64,000 nucleotides of DNA from Sulfurimonas sp. (GCA_021732045.1 JAKFWK010000003.1:367659-431658); one strand, 5' to 3'. Shown: positions 52,987-61,877, numbered from the stretch's first letter. Program-made: numbers and translations. Notes: generated by a model not told the origin, from the letters alone.

Positions 52987-55581
52987 ATGCAACTAAAAAA
53001 TTATCAAAATTTGGCGCTTCAATCTTTGGAGTTTTTTTGTGATGAGTATTCAAAAACTGGTTTAATAAGTCAATCTTTTCAAAAGGCTCGTAAAGAGTTT
53101 GAATTACCTACTATTCCTTATGCTGATTATGAAAATCTAAATGTTCCTTCTGTTTGTTTCCGTATTCCTACTGGAGGAGGAAAAACCCTTCTTGCCGCTC
53201 ATAGTATCCCGATTATTATCAAAAAACTTTTTAATACTGAAAGCTCATTGATTTTTTGGCTTGCTCCGTCAGATCCTATTGTTGAACAAACAAAAAAGGC
53301 GTTAAAAGATCCAAGACACCCGTATAGACAATTTTTGGAACAGAACTTTAAAGAGCGTACAGTAAATGTCATGTCTATAGCTGAGGCTCATTCCAAAGCT
53401 TTTGATCTATCATCAGAGCTTCCCATTATTGTTGCAACGATACAAACATTTTCAACTGAAAATGAAGACGGTCGAAACTTCTATAAAGAGAATGGAACGT
53501 ATCAAGATTTTTTTACTGGAACAGACATTACTCCAAGTCTTTCCAATGCTATTAAAAAGTCCAATCCAATAATTATTATGGATGAAGCGCATAATGCAAA
53601 AACAGATCTTCGTGTATCTAAGTTGATAGAATTAAATCCTTCTTTTATGCTGGAACTTACGGCTACGCCTCAATTGGTTCATAGGGAGTCAGAAGGAAAA
53701 TACGCAAGTAATATTCTTTATTCCGTCAGTGCCTCTCAGCTAAAAGCGGAAGATATGATAAAACTTCCTCTTGTTCTAGAAACTATAAATAAATGGGAAT
53801 ATGCCATTGAAGAATCTATCAAAAAACGTTTAGAGCTTGAAGTGCTTGCTACGTTGGAAGCTCAAGAATCTGGGCAATATGTAAGACCAATTGTTTTATT
53901 TAAAGCTGAATCAAAACGAGGTAGTAATCCAGTTACTCATGAAAAAATACTTGAAGTCCTTATGAAAGACTATGGAATCCCAAGAGAAGAGATAGCTGTT
54001 CATACTGGAACTTTTGAAGATTTAAAAAATGTAGATCTTATGGACAAAGATTGTGTTGTTAAATATGTTATCACAGTCGATAAACTAAAAGAGGGTTGGG
54101 ACGCTCCTTTTGCGTATATTTTAAGTGCAATTGGGGATATGAAATCTTCTACTGCTGTAGAGCAAATTTTAGGACGAATTTTACGTCTTCCTTATGCAAA
54201 AAGGAAGTCTCAAAGAGATCTAGAAAAGTCTTATGCTTTCATAGCGTCTACAGAAACTGCTGAAGTTATTAAAAATCTCAAAGATAGCCTTGTCCAGAAC
54301 GGTTTTGAGCGTCTTGAAGCTGAGATCCATATCTCGTCAAGTAGTAATAGTAATAAGAGCTTCGATGGTGTTCTAAGTGGTTTATTTGCTGAACACGTTA
54401 CGAGACTTGAAACTTTGGATATTGGGATTATTCCAGAAAAATTCAAGCAGTATATTAATCACAACAAGGATAGTAAAGAATTTTCAATCGTAAAACCGAT
54501 TCCTGAAAGAGATCGTGAAGAATTTGTAGCTGTAATTAAAAAAGCCGTATCTGTTGAAAAGGATATTGTTGCTTTTGACAATATGATCAATACTGACGCT
54601 TCTTTGTCTAACTACAAAGGATTATTTTCTGTTCCTAAGCTCTTAGCACATACTCAACAGGGAATTTTTGATTTTGATAAAACAGTCCTTTTGCAGGAAA
54701 TTAGTTGGAGCGATCAAGAGATTGCAAAATATGCAAAATTAGAAGAATCTGAGTTTAGCATTACTATTGAGAAGCAGATGAATGTTATTGATATTTCGTC
54801 AAATGATAAAATCAAGATCCAAAAATTAAATGCTGTAAAAGAGAATTTATTTAGTTTAAATGGTGATTCCTTGAAATTAAGTGATGCCGAAATTGTTAAA
54901 TTGATTTTGAATCACATTAATGCGACAGATCTTCAAACTTTAAAAGTTAGGCAACTTGCAAAATACATTCACTTAATAGTTCTTGATTTGCTCAATAATA
55001 GAAATTTTTCAACTATTGAGTTGAAAGCAAATTTACATCTTTTAACCGATGCAATTCATAAAAAAATCAAAGAACTGGAAAAAAGTGTAATTAAAAAACG
55101 CTATGAAGCCCTATTTGATGATCCATCATATTTTGAAGTAGATCCGAATAAGGTATTTATTTTTGATCCAGACAATTATCCAGCTTCAGCACCTATAGAA
55201 AATCCAGAGCAATTTTCCAAACATTATTATAAGCTCATTGACAAAATGAATAATGATGAAGTAGCTTGTGCCTCTTATATCGATAGCTTGGATGCAGTAG
55301 AATTTTGGGTAAGAAACGTTGAACGAAATGCTAAATATTCATTCTGGTTACAAACTGCGACAGATAAATTTTATCCAGATTTCCTAGTGAAATTAAAATC
55401 TGGAAAAATTCTTGTTATCGAGTTTAAGGGTGCAGATCGAGATACAAATGATGATACGAAAGAGAAAACATCCTTGGGACTTGCATGGGCTAATTTAACT
55501 TCTAATGCTGGCTTTGCAATGGTTGTTAAGGGTGATTATAAGAAGAAGATTGATGAGTTATTAGAAGAGGGTAAAGAATGA
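52987..55581 (+). CDS. res: Type III restriction enzyme, helicase-nuclease subunit
   Basis: The 864-residue product has an SF2 helicase core: Walker A CFRIPTGGGKTLLAA near residue 59, DEAH box IIMDEAHNAK near 196, ELTATPQ near 221 and a C-terminal helicase motif EQILGRILRLPYAK near 390. At the C-terminus, FYPDFLVKLKSGKILVIEFKG (about 795-815) is a PD-(D/E)xK nuclease site. Type III enzymes need Mod and two inverted target sites to cut. It overlaps the next gene by 4 nt. Confidence 0.95.
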   Translation: MQLKNYQNLALQSLEFFCDEYSKTGLISQSFQKARKEFELPTIPYADYENLNVPSVCFRIPTGGGKTLLAAHSIPIIIKKLFNTESSLIFWLAPSDPIVEQTKKALKDPRHPYRQFLEQNFKERTVNVMSIAEAHSKAFDLSSELPIIVATIQTFSTENEDGRNFYKENGTYQDFFTGTDITPSLSNAIKKSNPIIIMDEAHNAKTDLRVSKLIELNPSFMLELTATPQLVHRESEGKYASNILYSVSASQLKAEDMIKLPLVLETINKWEYAIEESIKKRLELEVLATLEAQESGQYVRPIVLFKAESKRGSNPVTHEKILEVLMKDYGIPREEIAVHTGTFEDLKNVDLMDKDCVVKYVITVDKLKEGWDAPFAYILSAIGDMKSSTAVEQILGRILRLPYAKRKSQRDLEKSYAFIASTETAEVIKNLKDSLVQNGFERLEAEIHISSSSNSNKSFDGVLSGLFAEHVTRLETLDIGIIPEKFKQYINHNKDSKEFSIVKPIPERDREEFVAVIKKAVSVEKDIVAFDNMINTDASLSNYKGLFSVPKLLAHTQQGIFDFDKTVLLQEISWSDQEIAKYAKLEESEFSITIEKQMNVIDISSNDKIKIQKLNAVKENLFSLNGDSLKLSDAEIVKLILNHINATDLQTLKVRQLAKYIHLIVLDLLNNRNFSTIELKANLHLLTDAIHKKIKELEKSVIKKRYEALFDDPSYFEVDPNKVFIFDPDNYPASAPIENPEQFSKHYYKLIDKMNNDEVACASYIDSLDAVEFWVRNVERNAKYSFWLQTATDKFYPDFLVKLKSGKILVIEFKGADRDTNDDTKEKTSLGLAWANLTSNAGFAMVVKGDYKKKIDELLEEGKE

Positions 55582-56924
55582 AAACAGTATCTCAGCAAAT
55601 ATATGATTTTCTTACAAACGAAACATTTAAGATCATTGATCCAAAACTCAAAGATTCAATAGAAAAATTAGATTTGATGGCTTTTGAAAGAAATGAGTTT
55701 ACCGCCGAAGAGTTAATAAAAGTTTTGCCAGAGATTGTTGATATTTTAATTTCAAACATAGAAGATGATACATTTGATTCTCTTCCCTTTGCTGTAAGGA
55801 GTAATATTTTTACTCTTATTACAGACATCAATAATACATTGCTGCAACTATATCAAGGCAATAATCAGCTTCCCGTTATGATGGAGCGTTGTGATCAATT
55901 AAGAAGTATTTTTCTTAGTACAAGGCTTGACTTTAGAACAAAAAAGATTCCTCTTTTTGATAAAAAAATTAAGCAATATGATGAATTAACAATAAGACTT
56001 TCACTTCTGATTGAACAATTAGAACACACTGAAGAAAGACAAAAACTTTACAATAGTCTTGTTGAGAGTATTACAAAAACAGAAGCTGAATTGGTGAATA
56101 TAGAAACCAAAGCTGAGGCGGTATTGAAAGCTGTTTCTGATACAAATGGCGAAGTCGTAGGGTTTCACGCGGAAACATCATCAACTTTGAAAGAGATAAA
56201 AGCCTTACTGACTATTGCTACAGATGATTCTTCTGTGATAGATACAATAAAAATTAAAAGTGCGGCATTTATTGCTAAGGTTGATCAATATATTGAAAAT
56301 ATGACTGATACTGATTTGAAAATTGAAAAATTACTAAAAAAAGTAACGGATGAAACTACTGCTATTATCGAAAAAAATCAAAATCAATCAGTAGAGATAG
56401 ATAATCAGCTAGGTAAAGCTGTAGGCGTTAGTCTCTTTAAATCATTTCAAACGAGAAGAAAATCTTTGAGTCGTGGTTTAAATAAATGGTTAACTGCTTT
56501 AGGCTGGAGTACGGCAGCATTCCTAGCTGTATCTGTTTGGATTTTTTATGATGTAAGTCATGTTCCATTTAATCCATTTTTCTTTGCATTGAAAGTTGCA
56601 ATATCTTTCCCATTATTATTTGTAATTGGCTTCGTAGCAAGCCGATATACCAAGGAAAGAAGATTGATCGAAGAATATGCGTTTAAAGCTTCTGTAGCCC
56701 TTGCATTGAAGCCATACGCTGATTTAATTGAAAATGATAAATCAGATGAAAAATATAGAGAGTTTTTGATTAAAACTATAGAGAATATTTTTGCAGCACC
56801 TACGGATAAAGTATTTGCTAGTGAGAAAAAAACAGTTGTTAAAAATGAGATACCTGATATGAAAAATTTAGATAGTGTCCTTGATATGATAAAAAAAATA
56901 AAAGATTTACAAGATGATAAATAA
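55578..56924 (+). CDS. Coiled-coil membrane protein cotranslated with the type III restriction genes
   Basis: I do not recognise the family. In the 448-residue product, residues 120-280 are coiled-coil-like (IEQLEHTEERQKLYNSL; NSLVESITKTEAELVNIE; VDQYIENMTDTDLKIEKLL). Two membrane segments follow (about 308-328 and 335-357), and the C-terminus is helical and cytoplasmic. ATG overlaps the res stop (ATGA), so it is part of the restriction operon. It could be an abortive-infection back-up that opens or signals at the membrane; this is inference. Confidence 0.65.
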   Translation: MKTVSQQIYDFLTNETFKIIDPKLKDSIEKLDLMAFERNEFTAEELIKVLPEIVDILISNIEDDTFDSLPFAVRSNIFTLITDINNTLLQLYQGNNQLPVMMERCDQLRSIFLSTRLDFRTKKIPLFDKKIKQYDELTIRLSLLIEQLEHTEERQKLYNSLVESITKTEAELVNIETKAEAVLKAVSDTNGEVVGFHAETSSTLKEIKALLTIATDDSSVIDTIKIKSAAFIAKVDQYIENMTDTDLKIEKLLKKVTDETTAIIEKNQNQSVEIDNQLGKAVGVSLFKSFQTRRKSLSRGLNKWLTALGWSTAAFLAVSVWIFYDVSHVPFNPFFFALKVAISFPLLFVIGFVASRYTKERRLIEEYAFKASVALALKPYADLIENDKSDEKYREFLIKTIENIFAAPTDKVFASEKKTVVKNEIPDMKNLDSVLDMIKKIKDLQDDK

Positions 56925-56960
56925 TATAGAAATGAGATAGATAAATATTTTTGTGAGAGG

Positions 56961-56994
56961 AAGAATATTTTTTAATCACGCATTTATAAATTTT
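56961..56994. repeat. Short repeat, left copy around the WYL cargo
   Basis: AAGAATATTTTTTAAT followed by CACGCATTTATAAATTTT. The same two blocks, separated by about 15 extra bp, are at 59070-59109. They bracket the genes at 57081-58880. Confidence 0.5.
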
Positions 56995-57080
56995 GGTTAA
57001 GAGAGATTATGACTTATTTAGATTCAATGGAGAGTTAGTGGAGGGGCGAATCTTTTGCTCTCCAAAGAATCTAATATTAG

Positions 57081-57362
57081 TTAAAGTCTTTTTTCAATGA
57101 CTTCTATTAATTTATCTCTCATAACAACATCTGATAATGCTGGTTTATGGAGAAGATCTTCTATATTATGAACATCTGATAAAGTCGTTAAATTGTGCTT
57201 ATTCATTAAAGTTTGAATAAAATACAAAACCTCATATCCTTCATCTTTGTCAATTCTTATTTGATCCTGAATACCCGTGTATTCACCATCGCCTTTGTCT
57301 CTAGCCCAAGTATAGGTATACTTATTAGGCTGTAAATTACTTTTTTTTACTCGAATAGCCAT
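57081..57362 (-). CDS. Hypothetical protein of the WYL cargo (93 residues)
   Basis: The product is basic at the start (AIRVKKSNLQPNKYTYTWA), then contains TGIQDQIRIDKDEGYEVLYFI, then helices (TLSDVHNIEDLLHKPALSDV). It follows the 70-residue gene by 3 nt. No family is recognised. Confidence 0.6.
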   Translation of the reverse strand: MAIRVKKSNLQPNKYTYTWARDKGDGEYTGIQDQIRIDKDEGYEVLYFIQTLMNKHNLTTLSDVHNIEDLLHKPALSDVVMRDKLIEVIEKRL

Positions 57363-57365
57363 GTT

Positions 57366-57578
57366 TTATCCTAGATTATTGTTTCGTGTAGAATCTGGAT
57401 TACTAACAGGTGTAGCTATTCCGTTAATATTTCGAACATGATAATTTGAATAGTTACCATTATTGATTTCTCTTACAAATTGACTTCTAGTCATATCTGC
57501 ACCAGTGTAATTGTCATGAAAGCTCTGATTTCTGCCTGAGCTACTTTCAGAAGTTGTACTTACTCTTTGTCTGCCCAT
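57366..57578 (-). CDS. Small hypothetical protein, weak DUF3892-like pattern (70 residues)
   Basis: After a Ser/Arg-rich start the product reads MTRSQFVREINNGNYSNYHV followed by NINGIATPVSNPD, which faintly recalls the DUF3892 pattern (G-x-M-T/S-R, then an I-x-x-G turn). It precedes the 93-residue gene by 3 nt and is divergent from the WYL regulator. Confidence 0.5.
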   Translation of the reverse strand: MGRQRVSTTSESSSGRNQSFHDNYTGADMTRSQFVREINNGNYSNYHVRNINGIATPVSNPDSTRNNNLG

Positions 57579-57992
57579 TATAAACTCCTTATTTAAGTTT
57601 GGGTGAATGTAGTAAATAAAACGTTAATAGTCATTTAAGCTATTTGCCATTACAATATCAGTCTTCAAAAAAGCATCGTAAGAGTTTTATTTACTATGTT
57701 TTACTATCTAATGTAGTAAGCCTCTTGTGAGCATAACCTCACATTCAAATCCAAACAAAATATACCTATTGAAAAAATATATCTTGCTGCGAGCAAAGCA
57801 CTATGATGGTGTTAAGCTGCTGATTATATTGTACAACTTTAGTAAGTAAATGTCAAGATGAATTTCTTAAATATACTAATATTTGGAGTATATTATTGCA
57901 ATATATGCTCCAAATATTAGATAGATTGGATTGTATTTGATTTTTGCAATGTTAATGATCATGTTAGTTAAGTCCGAAAATAAGGATTACAG
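57579..57992 (+). promoter_or_regulatory. Regulatory region with a 45-bp palindrome before the WYL gene
   Basis: No gene is seen. At 57876-57920, arms CTAATATTTGGAG and CTCCAAATATTAG (13 bp, perfect) extend through TATAT-like inner bases around a short centre. The palindrome lies 73 bp before the WYL start codon and is the likely operator of that regulator. Nothing else stands out. Confidence 0.7.
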
Positions 57993-58880
57993 ATGAACGA
58001 AAGAATAATTAAAATATATAAGGCTATGTATAGTGATGAAGCTTGCACAAAAGAGTATTTAAAAGATTATTTAGAAGTTTCTAGTATTAAAACTGTGGAA
58101 AACAATATTAAAGAAATTGAAGAGATTATTTATGATATAAAATTGCGAAAATATAGATTTAAAAATTTACTACCAAAATACATTCCTAATGAAGTCTTCT
58201 TTAACATTTTTCAAGGAGCCATAGTTAATCAATTACTTAAAAATGATTTTTTATTACTTGAAAAAGATATTACTTCTATGAAAACAAATGAAATGTTAAG
58301 AGTGGATGAACTTTCAAATTTAGCAAAAAAAATCATCACACTCAGTAATGCAATAAAAGATAATTGTATTTTAAAAGTTAAATATAAAAAAGCTGGTAAC
58401 GATCTAGAAGATAAGTTTATAAGAGTTCACACTATTTTTTCTACTGGGTTTACATACTATGCATATATTACTTATGATGAATTGAATAAAGACAATGTTG
58501 GGAAGGAAAGAACATTTGCATTTAATGCAATTGGAGATATTGAGCCTGTTGAATATCTTACGAATGTAGTTTTTAAACGAGAGCAAAAAGGCAATGCCTA
58601 TGGAAGTTTTAAGAAAGATAAGTTTGTGTTATTGAATATGAATCAATATAGTGCTAATTTTTTTAAAAGAGAAATTCTTTTTAATAATGATGCTTTTGAG
58701 ATTATAGATGAAGAGCTAGATGGTGAATCGATCACAGTAAAAATGTATTATAATGAAATTTTTGAAGTTACTAAAATTATTCAACAATGGATGCCGCAAA
58801 TTAGTATTCAAAACAATTCAACCATAAAAGATACAGTATATTCTGACATTGAAAAGAATTTATCAAAACTGTTAAATTAA
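57993..58880 (+). CDS. WYL-domain transcriptional regulator (CapW/BrxR-like)
   Basis: The 295-residue product has an N-terminal winged-helix-like part (RIIKIYKAMYSDEACTKEYLKDYL, then VENNIKEIEEII). The WYL domain is at about 125-195 (CILKVKYKKAGNDLEDKFIRVHTIF, then YYAYITYDE and RTFAFNAIGDIEPV), and a C-terminal WCX-like extension follows. Length and order match CapW and BrxR, repressors of defence islands that bind long palindromes. The 45-bp dyad upstream supports autoregulation. Its targets may be the divergent small genes or the defence genes nearby. Confidence 0.78.
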   Translation: MNERIIKIYKAMYSDEACTKEYLKDYLEVSSIKTVENNIKEIEEIIYDIKLRKYRFKNLLPKYIPNEVFFNIFQGAIVNQLLKNDFLLLEKDITSMKTNEMLRVDELSNLAKKIITLSNAIKDNCILKVKYKKAGNDLEDKFIRVHTIFSTGFTYYAYITYDELNKDNVGKERTFAFNAIGDIEPVEYLTNVVFKREQKGNAYGSFKKDKFVLLNMNQYSANFFKREILFNNDAFEIIDEELDGESITVKMYYNEIFEVTKIIQQWMPQISIQNNSTIKDTVYSDIEKNLSKLLN

Positions 58881-59069
58881 GATAGCTTTTGAAAATTAAT
58901 TTGCATAAGAAAACGAGGAAAATCTAAATATCTTTCGTTCTCTTTAGGACAAGGATAAAGGGAAAATAGCGGTCAGCTATTCAATCTTCATTTAGGTGAG
59001 TTGAAGCGAAGAATATAGATCCTAAATCAATTTTTGGTACAATTTTCCCATGCTAGCGGGAGAATATTT

Positions 59070-59109
59070 TTTAATTGATGAACTTTTTAATTACGCATTT
59101 ATAGATTTT
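59070..59109. repeat. Short repeat, right copy around the WYL cargo
   Basis: GAGAATATTTTTTAATT, then an insert, then TTACGCATTTATAGATTTT, matching 56961-56994. A GGGGGTCAA motif 40 bp further is shared with 47461-47470. Confidence 0.45.
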
Positions 59110-59151
59110 CGTGTATACTACTTTTCAGAATTGATCACTGCGTAGCGGGGG

Positions 59152-59892
59152 TCAATTATCCTTCGGCAATACTACTAATCCATGCCCTCCAACTTTTCCA
59201 TTTTTATCTGTACGAAATTTTTGTTCAATAATCTCAAAATCTTTGTTTGTTTTTTTGCCTATGATGTGCCGACCGATGGGAGAAACCACCAAGTCTGCGA
59301 GTTGAAGAGCGTTTAGATTCTCCTTTTTATCTTTTAGAATTAGCCCACCCGAAATACGGTCTTCGATCTCAGAACCCTTGAGAAAACGGGTTCCTTTGAT
59401 TTTGAGCTGTAACCAAGAAAGCTCAAGTTCATGGTCAAGGGTACGATCCCGCTTTTCAGCGATTACAAGCCCTTTTTTCTCATCCGATTTGATCTCCATG
59501 TAAAACCGTTCAACAAGGACATTTAGCCCAAGCATATAGGGATCAATAGCGGCAAAATCGTATTTGGCAATATGCTCTTTTTTCTTGATCACACAAGCAA
59601 CAACTTTAAAATCAAGAGTAGCGATGAGATGATTTAATTTCTCGTAGAAATTCTCACGAAATTCTTTTTCTTTGAGCCGCTCAAAACCATTTTTATTGCG
59701 TGTGATGTCGGCAGTATGAAGGATAATATCCGTTGTACCGAACATCTCTTTTTTGAACTGATCGATCCGTTCATTGAGACTTTCGAGATTGTCACGATCA
59801 ACGATTACCCCGCCTAAAACGAATACGGGGTATTGATCGTCAATCTTTGTGAGGTTATGATCACCAGACTCATCCAAAAAGAGTATTTTCAT
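59152..59892 (-). CDS. DUF3800-domain protein
   Basis: The 246-residue product starts with MKILFLDESGDHNL, the acidic signature of the DUF3800 family, and shows VFVLGGVIVDRDN near 25, ILHTADITRNK near 57 and NALQLADLVVSPIGRHI near 200. The conserved Asp/Glu residues suggest an RNase H-like nuclease fold. The family is often found in phage-defence neighbourhoods. GTG or ATG choice is clear: ATG 59892. Confidence 0.85.
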   Translation of the reverse strand: MKILFLDESGDHNLTKIDDQYPVFVLGGVIVDRDNLESLNERIDQFKKEMFGTTDIILHTADITRNKNGFERLKEKEFRENFYEKLNHLIATLDFKVVACVIKKKEHIAKYDFAAIDPYMLGLNVLVERFYMEIKSDEKKGLVIAEKRDRTLDHELELSWLQLKIKGTRFLKGSEIEDRISGGLILKDKKENLNALQLADLVVSPIGRHIIGKKTNKDFEIIEQKFRTDKNGKVGGHGLVVLPKDN

Positions 59893-60290
59893 ATTGGCAA
59901 GCCCTTGATTGATATTTATTAAGATGATTATATCTACTGGAACTTGTAGTCACGGTAAATTAGAGAAAAATGTAATGAATCAATAGATTTGATAATTTTT
60001 GAAAAAACATCAAGATAAGTCAGATAGCTCAGATAACCCCTATTTTGCGTGTAAGTTTTTCTTTTTGGTGTTTGCATTTAATCAGATAGGTGGGTTATCA
60101 TTGGAAAACTTTAAGATAGAACACAATAAAATTAGAAATAGCATTTTTACGCATGCTATTTCCACTAAATAAGTTCGTCAGAACAGCGTGAAAGTTCAGA
60201 TTCTTTAATAGTCTACGTGAAGTTGGCATTATTGTCTTTTTTTTGTTTGTATGAGTGGAAGCATATAAGAAGCAATAAAAAGGAATATCC
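59893..60290. other. Intergenic region with a RepA-tail-like remnant
   Basis: On the plus strand near 60011-60050 the frame reads DKSDSSDNPYFACK, like the SDNSDKSDNP tail of the RepA-like ATPase of this element, with stop codons just upstream. It may be a leftover of another RepA-type gene. No other gene is seen; Shine-Dalgarno AAAGGA precedes 60291. Confidence 0.4.
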
Positions 60291-61178
60291 ATGTCACAAT
60301 TTTCAAATCCTCCCATAACTGAAGTTACAAGCGATAATGAGGTCTCATTTAATGAATTAATTAAGCGTTTTATAGACGTTACTCCAGTAATTAAGACATT
60401 TTCTAATTCATCCTCGTCTATTCTCACTCAAGAAGCAAATAGGCTTAAAAAAAACTCACATCTTAAACATCAAGATGCACTGGATCAAGCTGCTAGAGAT
60501 AAAGGTTTTAAATCATTCAAGGATTTTAAAAAGCAATTTTCTTATTGGCAGAGTCTTCCTACCGTTTTTATATATATTTCAAAGTATGCAACTGTGCAGC
60601 ATACAAAAGAAGTTCACAATAGACAACCTGAGGATGATCAATCAAAATCAATAAAAGAACTTATGGATGAGAATACAGATTTTACCGCTTTGAAATGGAT
60701 TAATAAATCTCTATCTTTTCATAAATCAAATGAATCGGTAATGTTGTTAGATAATCATAGATTAGGCATAAAGCTCTTAACAGAGGAAGAAAAAGATGAT
60801 TTCTTTCGTTCATTCAATAATGCTTCGCTTGAATTTAGTAGAATCAAGAGAGAAGAAGGTTTTTTGTTTAAGTTCATTCATTTCAAACTTGAACCCAATG
60901 TGCAAGACAAACTAAGAAATGAATTAGAAGAGTCTAGTAAAAAGTATCAATATCGTTATTTAGAAACGGATGCTAAAAGTAAATTAACAGAGTATATAGA
61001 TGCGTATTTTAGGGCATATTTGACTGCTGAGATGTATACTGAAGATACTTTTGAGTACGAACATTTTGATGTAGAACCTGATGCATATATTGTAAATGGT
61101 GAATACTATAATGTTGTTGGTTTGCATGATGATATCTATGACTATCAACCAATGTATGATTCTGACTATGAATATTAA
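60291..61178 (+). CDS. Hypothetical protein of a three-gene HicA-like module (295 residues)
   Basis: No family is firm. Residues 44-80 (ILTQEANRLKKNSHLKHQDA, then LDQAARDKGFKSFKDF) resemble the short helical motif ISHSQALE..A..LGF that opens several toxin or glyoxalase-like proteins on plasmids. The middle is mixed, and the C-terminus is very acidic and Tyr-rich (EDTFEYEHFDVEPDAYIV to SDYEY). It lies 14 nt before a HicA-like gene and may act as its antitoxin or as the effector. Confidence 0.65.
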   Translation: MSQFSNPPITEVTSDNEVSFNELIKRFIDVTPVIKTFSNSSSSILTQEANRLKKNSHLKHQDALDQAARDKGFKSFKDFKKQFSYWQSLPTVFIYISKYATVQHTKEVHNRQPEDDQSKSIKELMDENTDFTALKWINKSLSFHKSNESVMLLDNHRLGIKLLTEEEKDDFFRSFNNASLEFSRIKREEGFLFKFIHFKLEPNVQDKLRNELEESSKKYQYRYLETDAKSKLTEYIDAYFRAYLTAEMYTEDTFEYEHFDVEPDAYIVNGEYYNVVGLHDDIYDYQPMYDSDYEY

Positions 61179-61192
61179 ACAAAGTATTTGTC

Positions 61193-61453
61193 ATGAAAAT
61201 AGCGGCAAATACAAGGTTAATAATAAAGTATGCCAATTTTATTGGCTTTAAAAAAGTCAGACAAAGTGGTTCGCATTTGATTTTAAAAGACGATAATAAC
61301 AATACTGTTACATTAAAACGACACGCTAATAAAAAAACGTTCAGTCAATATCATTTAAAAGCATTGTTACAAGATTTTGGTTCGGATTTTGATGAATATA
61401 TTCAATACATGAATATTAAATCAACAGATTGTCAGAAAAGGAAGTCAGTATGA
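61193..61453 (+). CDS. HicA-like mRNA interferase-fold protein
   Basis: The 86-residue product shows the HicA/YcfA double-stranded-RNA-binding pattern: LIIKYANFIGFKKVRQSGSHLILK with the catalytic-type His in SGSH near residue 27, then TVTLKRHANKKTFSQYHLKALLQDFG. Canonical HicA is followed by HicB; here the next gene is a 45-residue acidic repeat protein overlapping by 4 nt. A short basic tail (QKRKSV) follows the domain. Confidence 0.8.
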   Translation: MKIAANTRLIIKYANFIGFKKVRQSGSHLILKDDNNNTVTLKRHANKKTFSQYHLKALLQDFGSDFDEYIQYMNIKSTDCQKRKSV

Positions 61454-61587
61454 CACAGCAAGAATTAGATACGTGGGCGAATATCAATAATCCAAATAAT
61501 GATGCAAACATGGATGATTGGGCAGATATACATAACCCAAATAATGATGATTATATAGGCTATTATGATGACGATGACGACGAATAA
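61450..61587 (+). CDS. 45-residue acidic protein with a tandem repeat
   Basis: The ATG overlaps the HicA-like stop (ATGA). The product holds two copies of a 10-11-residue unit, WANINNPNND and WADIHNPNND, then a run YYDDDDDE. Such an acidic repeat peptide could shield an RNA-binding surface, so it is a candidate antitoxin. No relative is recognised. Confidence 0.6.
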   Translation: MTQQELDTWANINNPNNDANMDDWADIHNPNNDDYIGYYDDDDDE

Positions 61588-61694
61588 TATTCAGAATATT
61601 ATGTGCCCAAATTGTGCCAGAACGAAGTGTTTTTTGACGCCTATTGAGATTGAAAAAGTAAGTATTTAGCCAGTATCAGGCGGTTGAAACTCCA

Positions 61695-61718
61695 TTCGAG
61701 TCCGCCCACTGGTACCAC
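61695..61718. repeat. Right attachment-site repeat (attR core) of the 17-kb element
   Basis: 24 bp identical to 44617-44640, the T-loop-to-CCA end of a tRNA-Leu. To its left the tRNA homology ends, as expected for the distal att site. Confidence 0.85.
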
Positions 61719-61843
61719 AGACCCCTTTCAAACCCCCTAAAATAGGGACTTTAAAGCTTAAAAATCACTTAAATAAATACGATTTTCAACATTTTTGCTT
61801 ATAACTTTCAACAAAAACTATAACAAAAGATGAAATATCTATC

Positions 61844-61877
61844 AAAAATCAATTTTCTATTGTTAATATTGATTTTT
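61844..61877. terminator. Hairpin with T-tract in the gap before the STAND gene
   Basis: AAAAATCAAT and ATTGATTTTT form a 10-bp stem with a 14-nt loop. The gap 61588-62053 holds otherwise only the attR repeat and AT-rich sequence with no gene. Confidence 0.5.

Larger units (their letters stand above)
44641..61718. mobile_element. 17.1-kb integrative mobilizable element at a tRNA-Leu end
   Basis: Bounded by 24-bp direct repeats derived from a tRNA-Leu 3' end. It contains int, xis, an AlpA-like regulator, a RepA-like ATPase, a CI-like regulator, a relaxase, an oriT-like palindrome and an EexN-like lipoprotein, but no type IV secretion genes, so it is probably mobilised by a helper. Cargo is a type III restriction-modification operon and other likely defence or toxin genes. 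The int to relaxase part looks richer in G+C than the flanks, so the element is a mosaic. Confidence 0.85.

Noticed and set aside
60098..60427. Minus-strand open frame across the start of the 295-residue gene
   Set aside because: It has no family resemblance and lies antisense to a gene with a good Shine-Dalgarno.
61695..61718. A possible complete tRNA at the right att site
   Set aside because: Only the T-loop to CCA part is present; no D arm or anticodon arm can be folded upstream.
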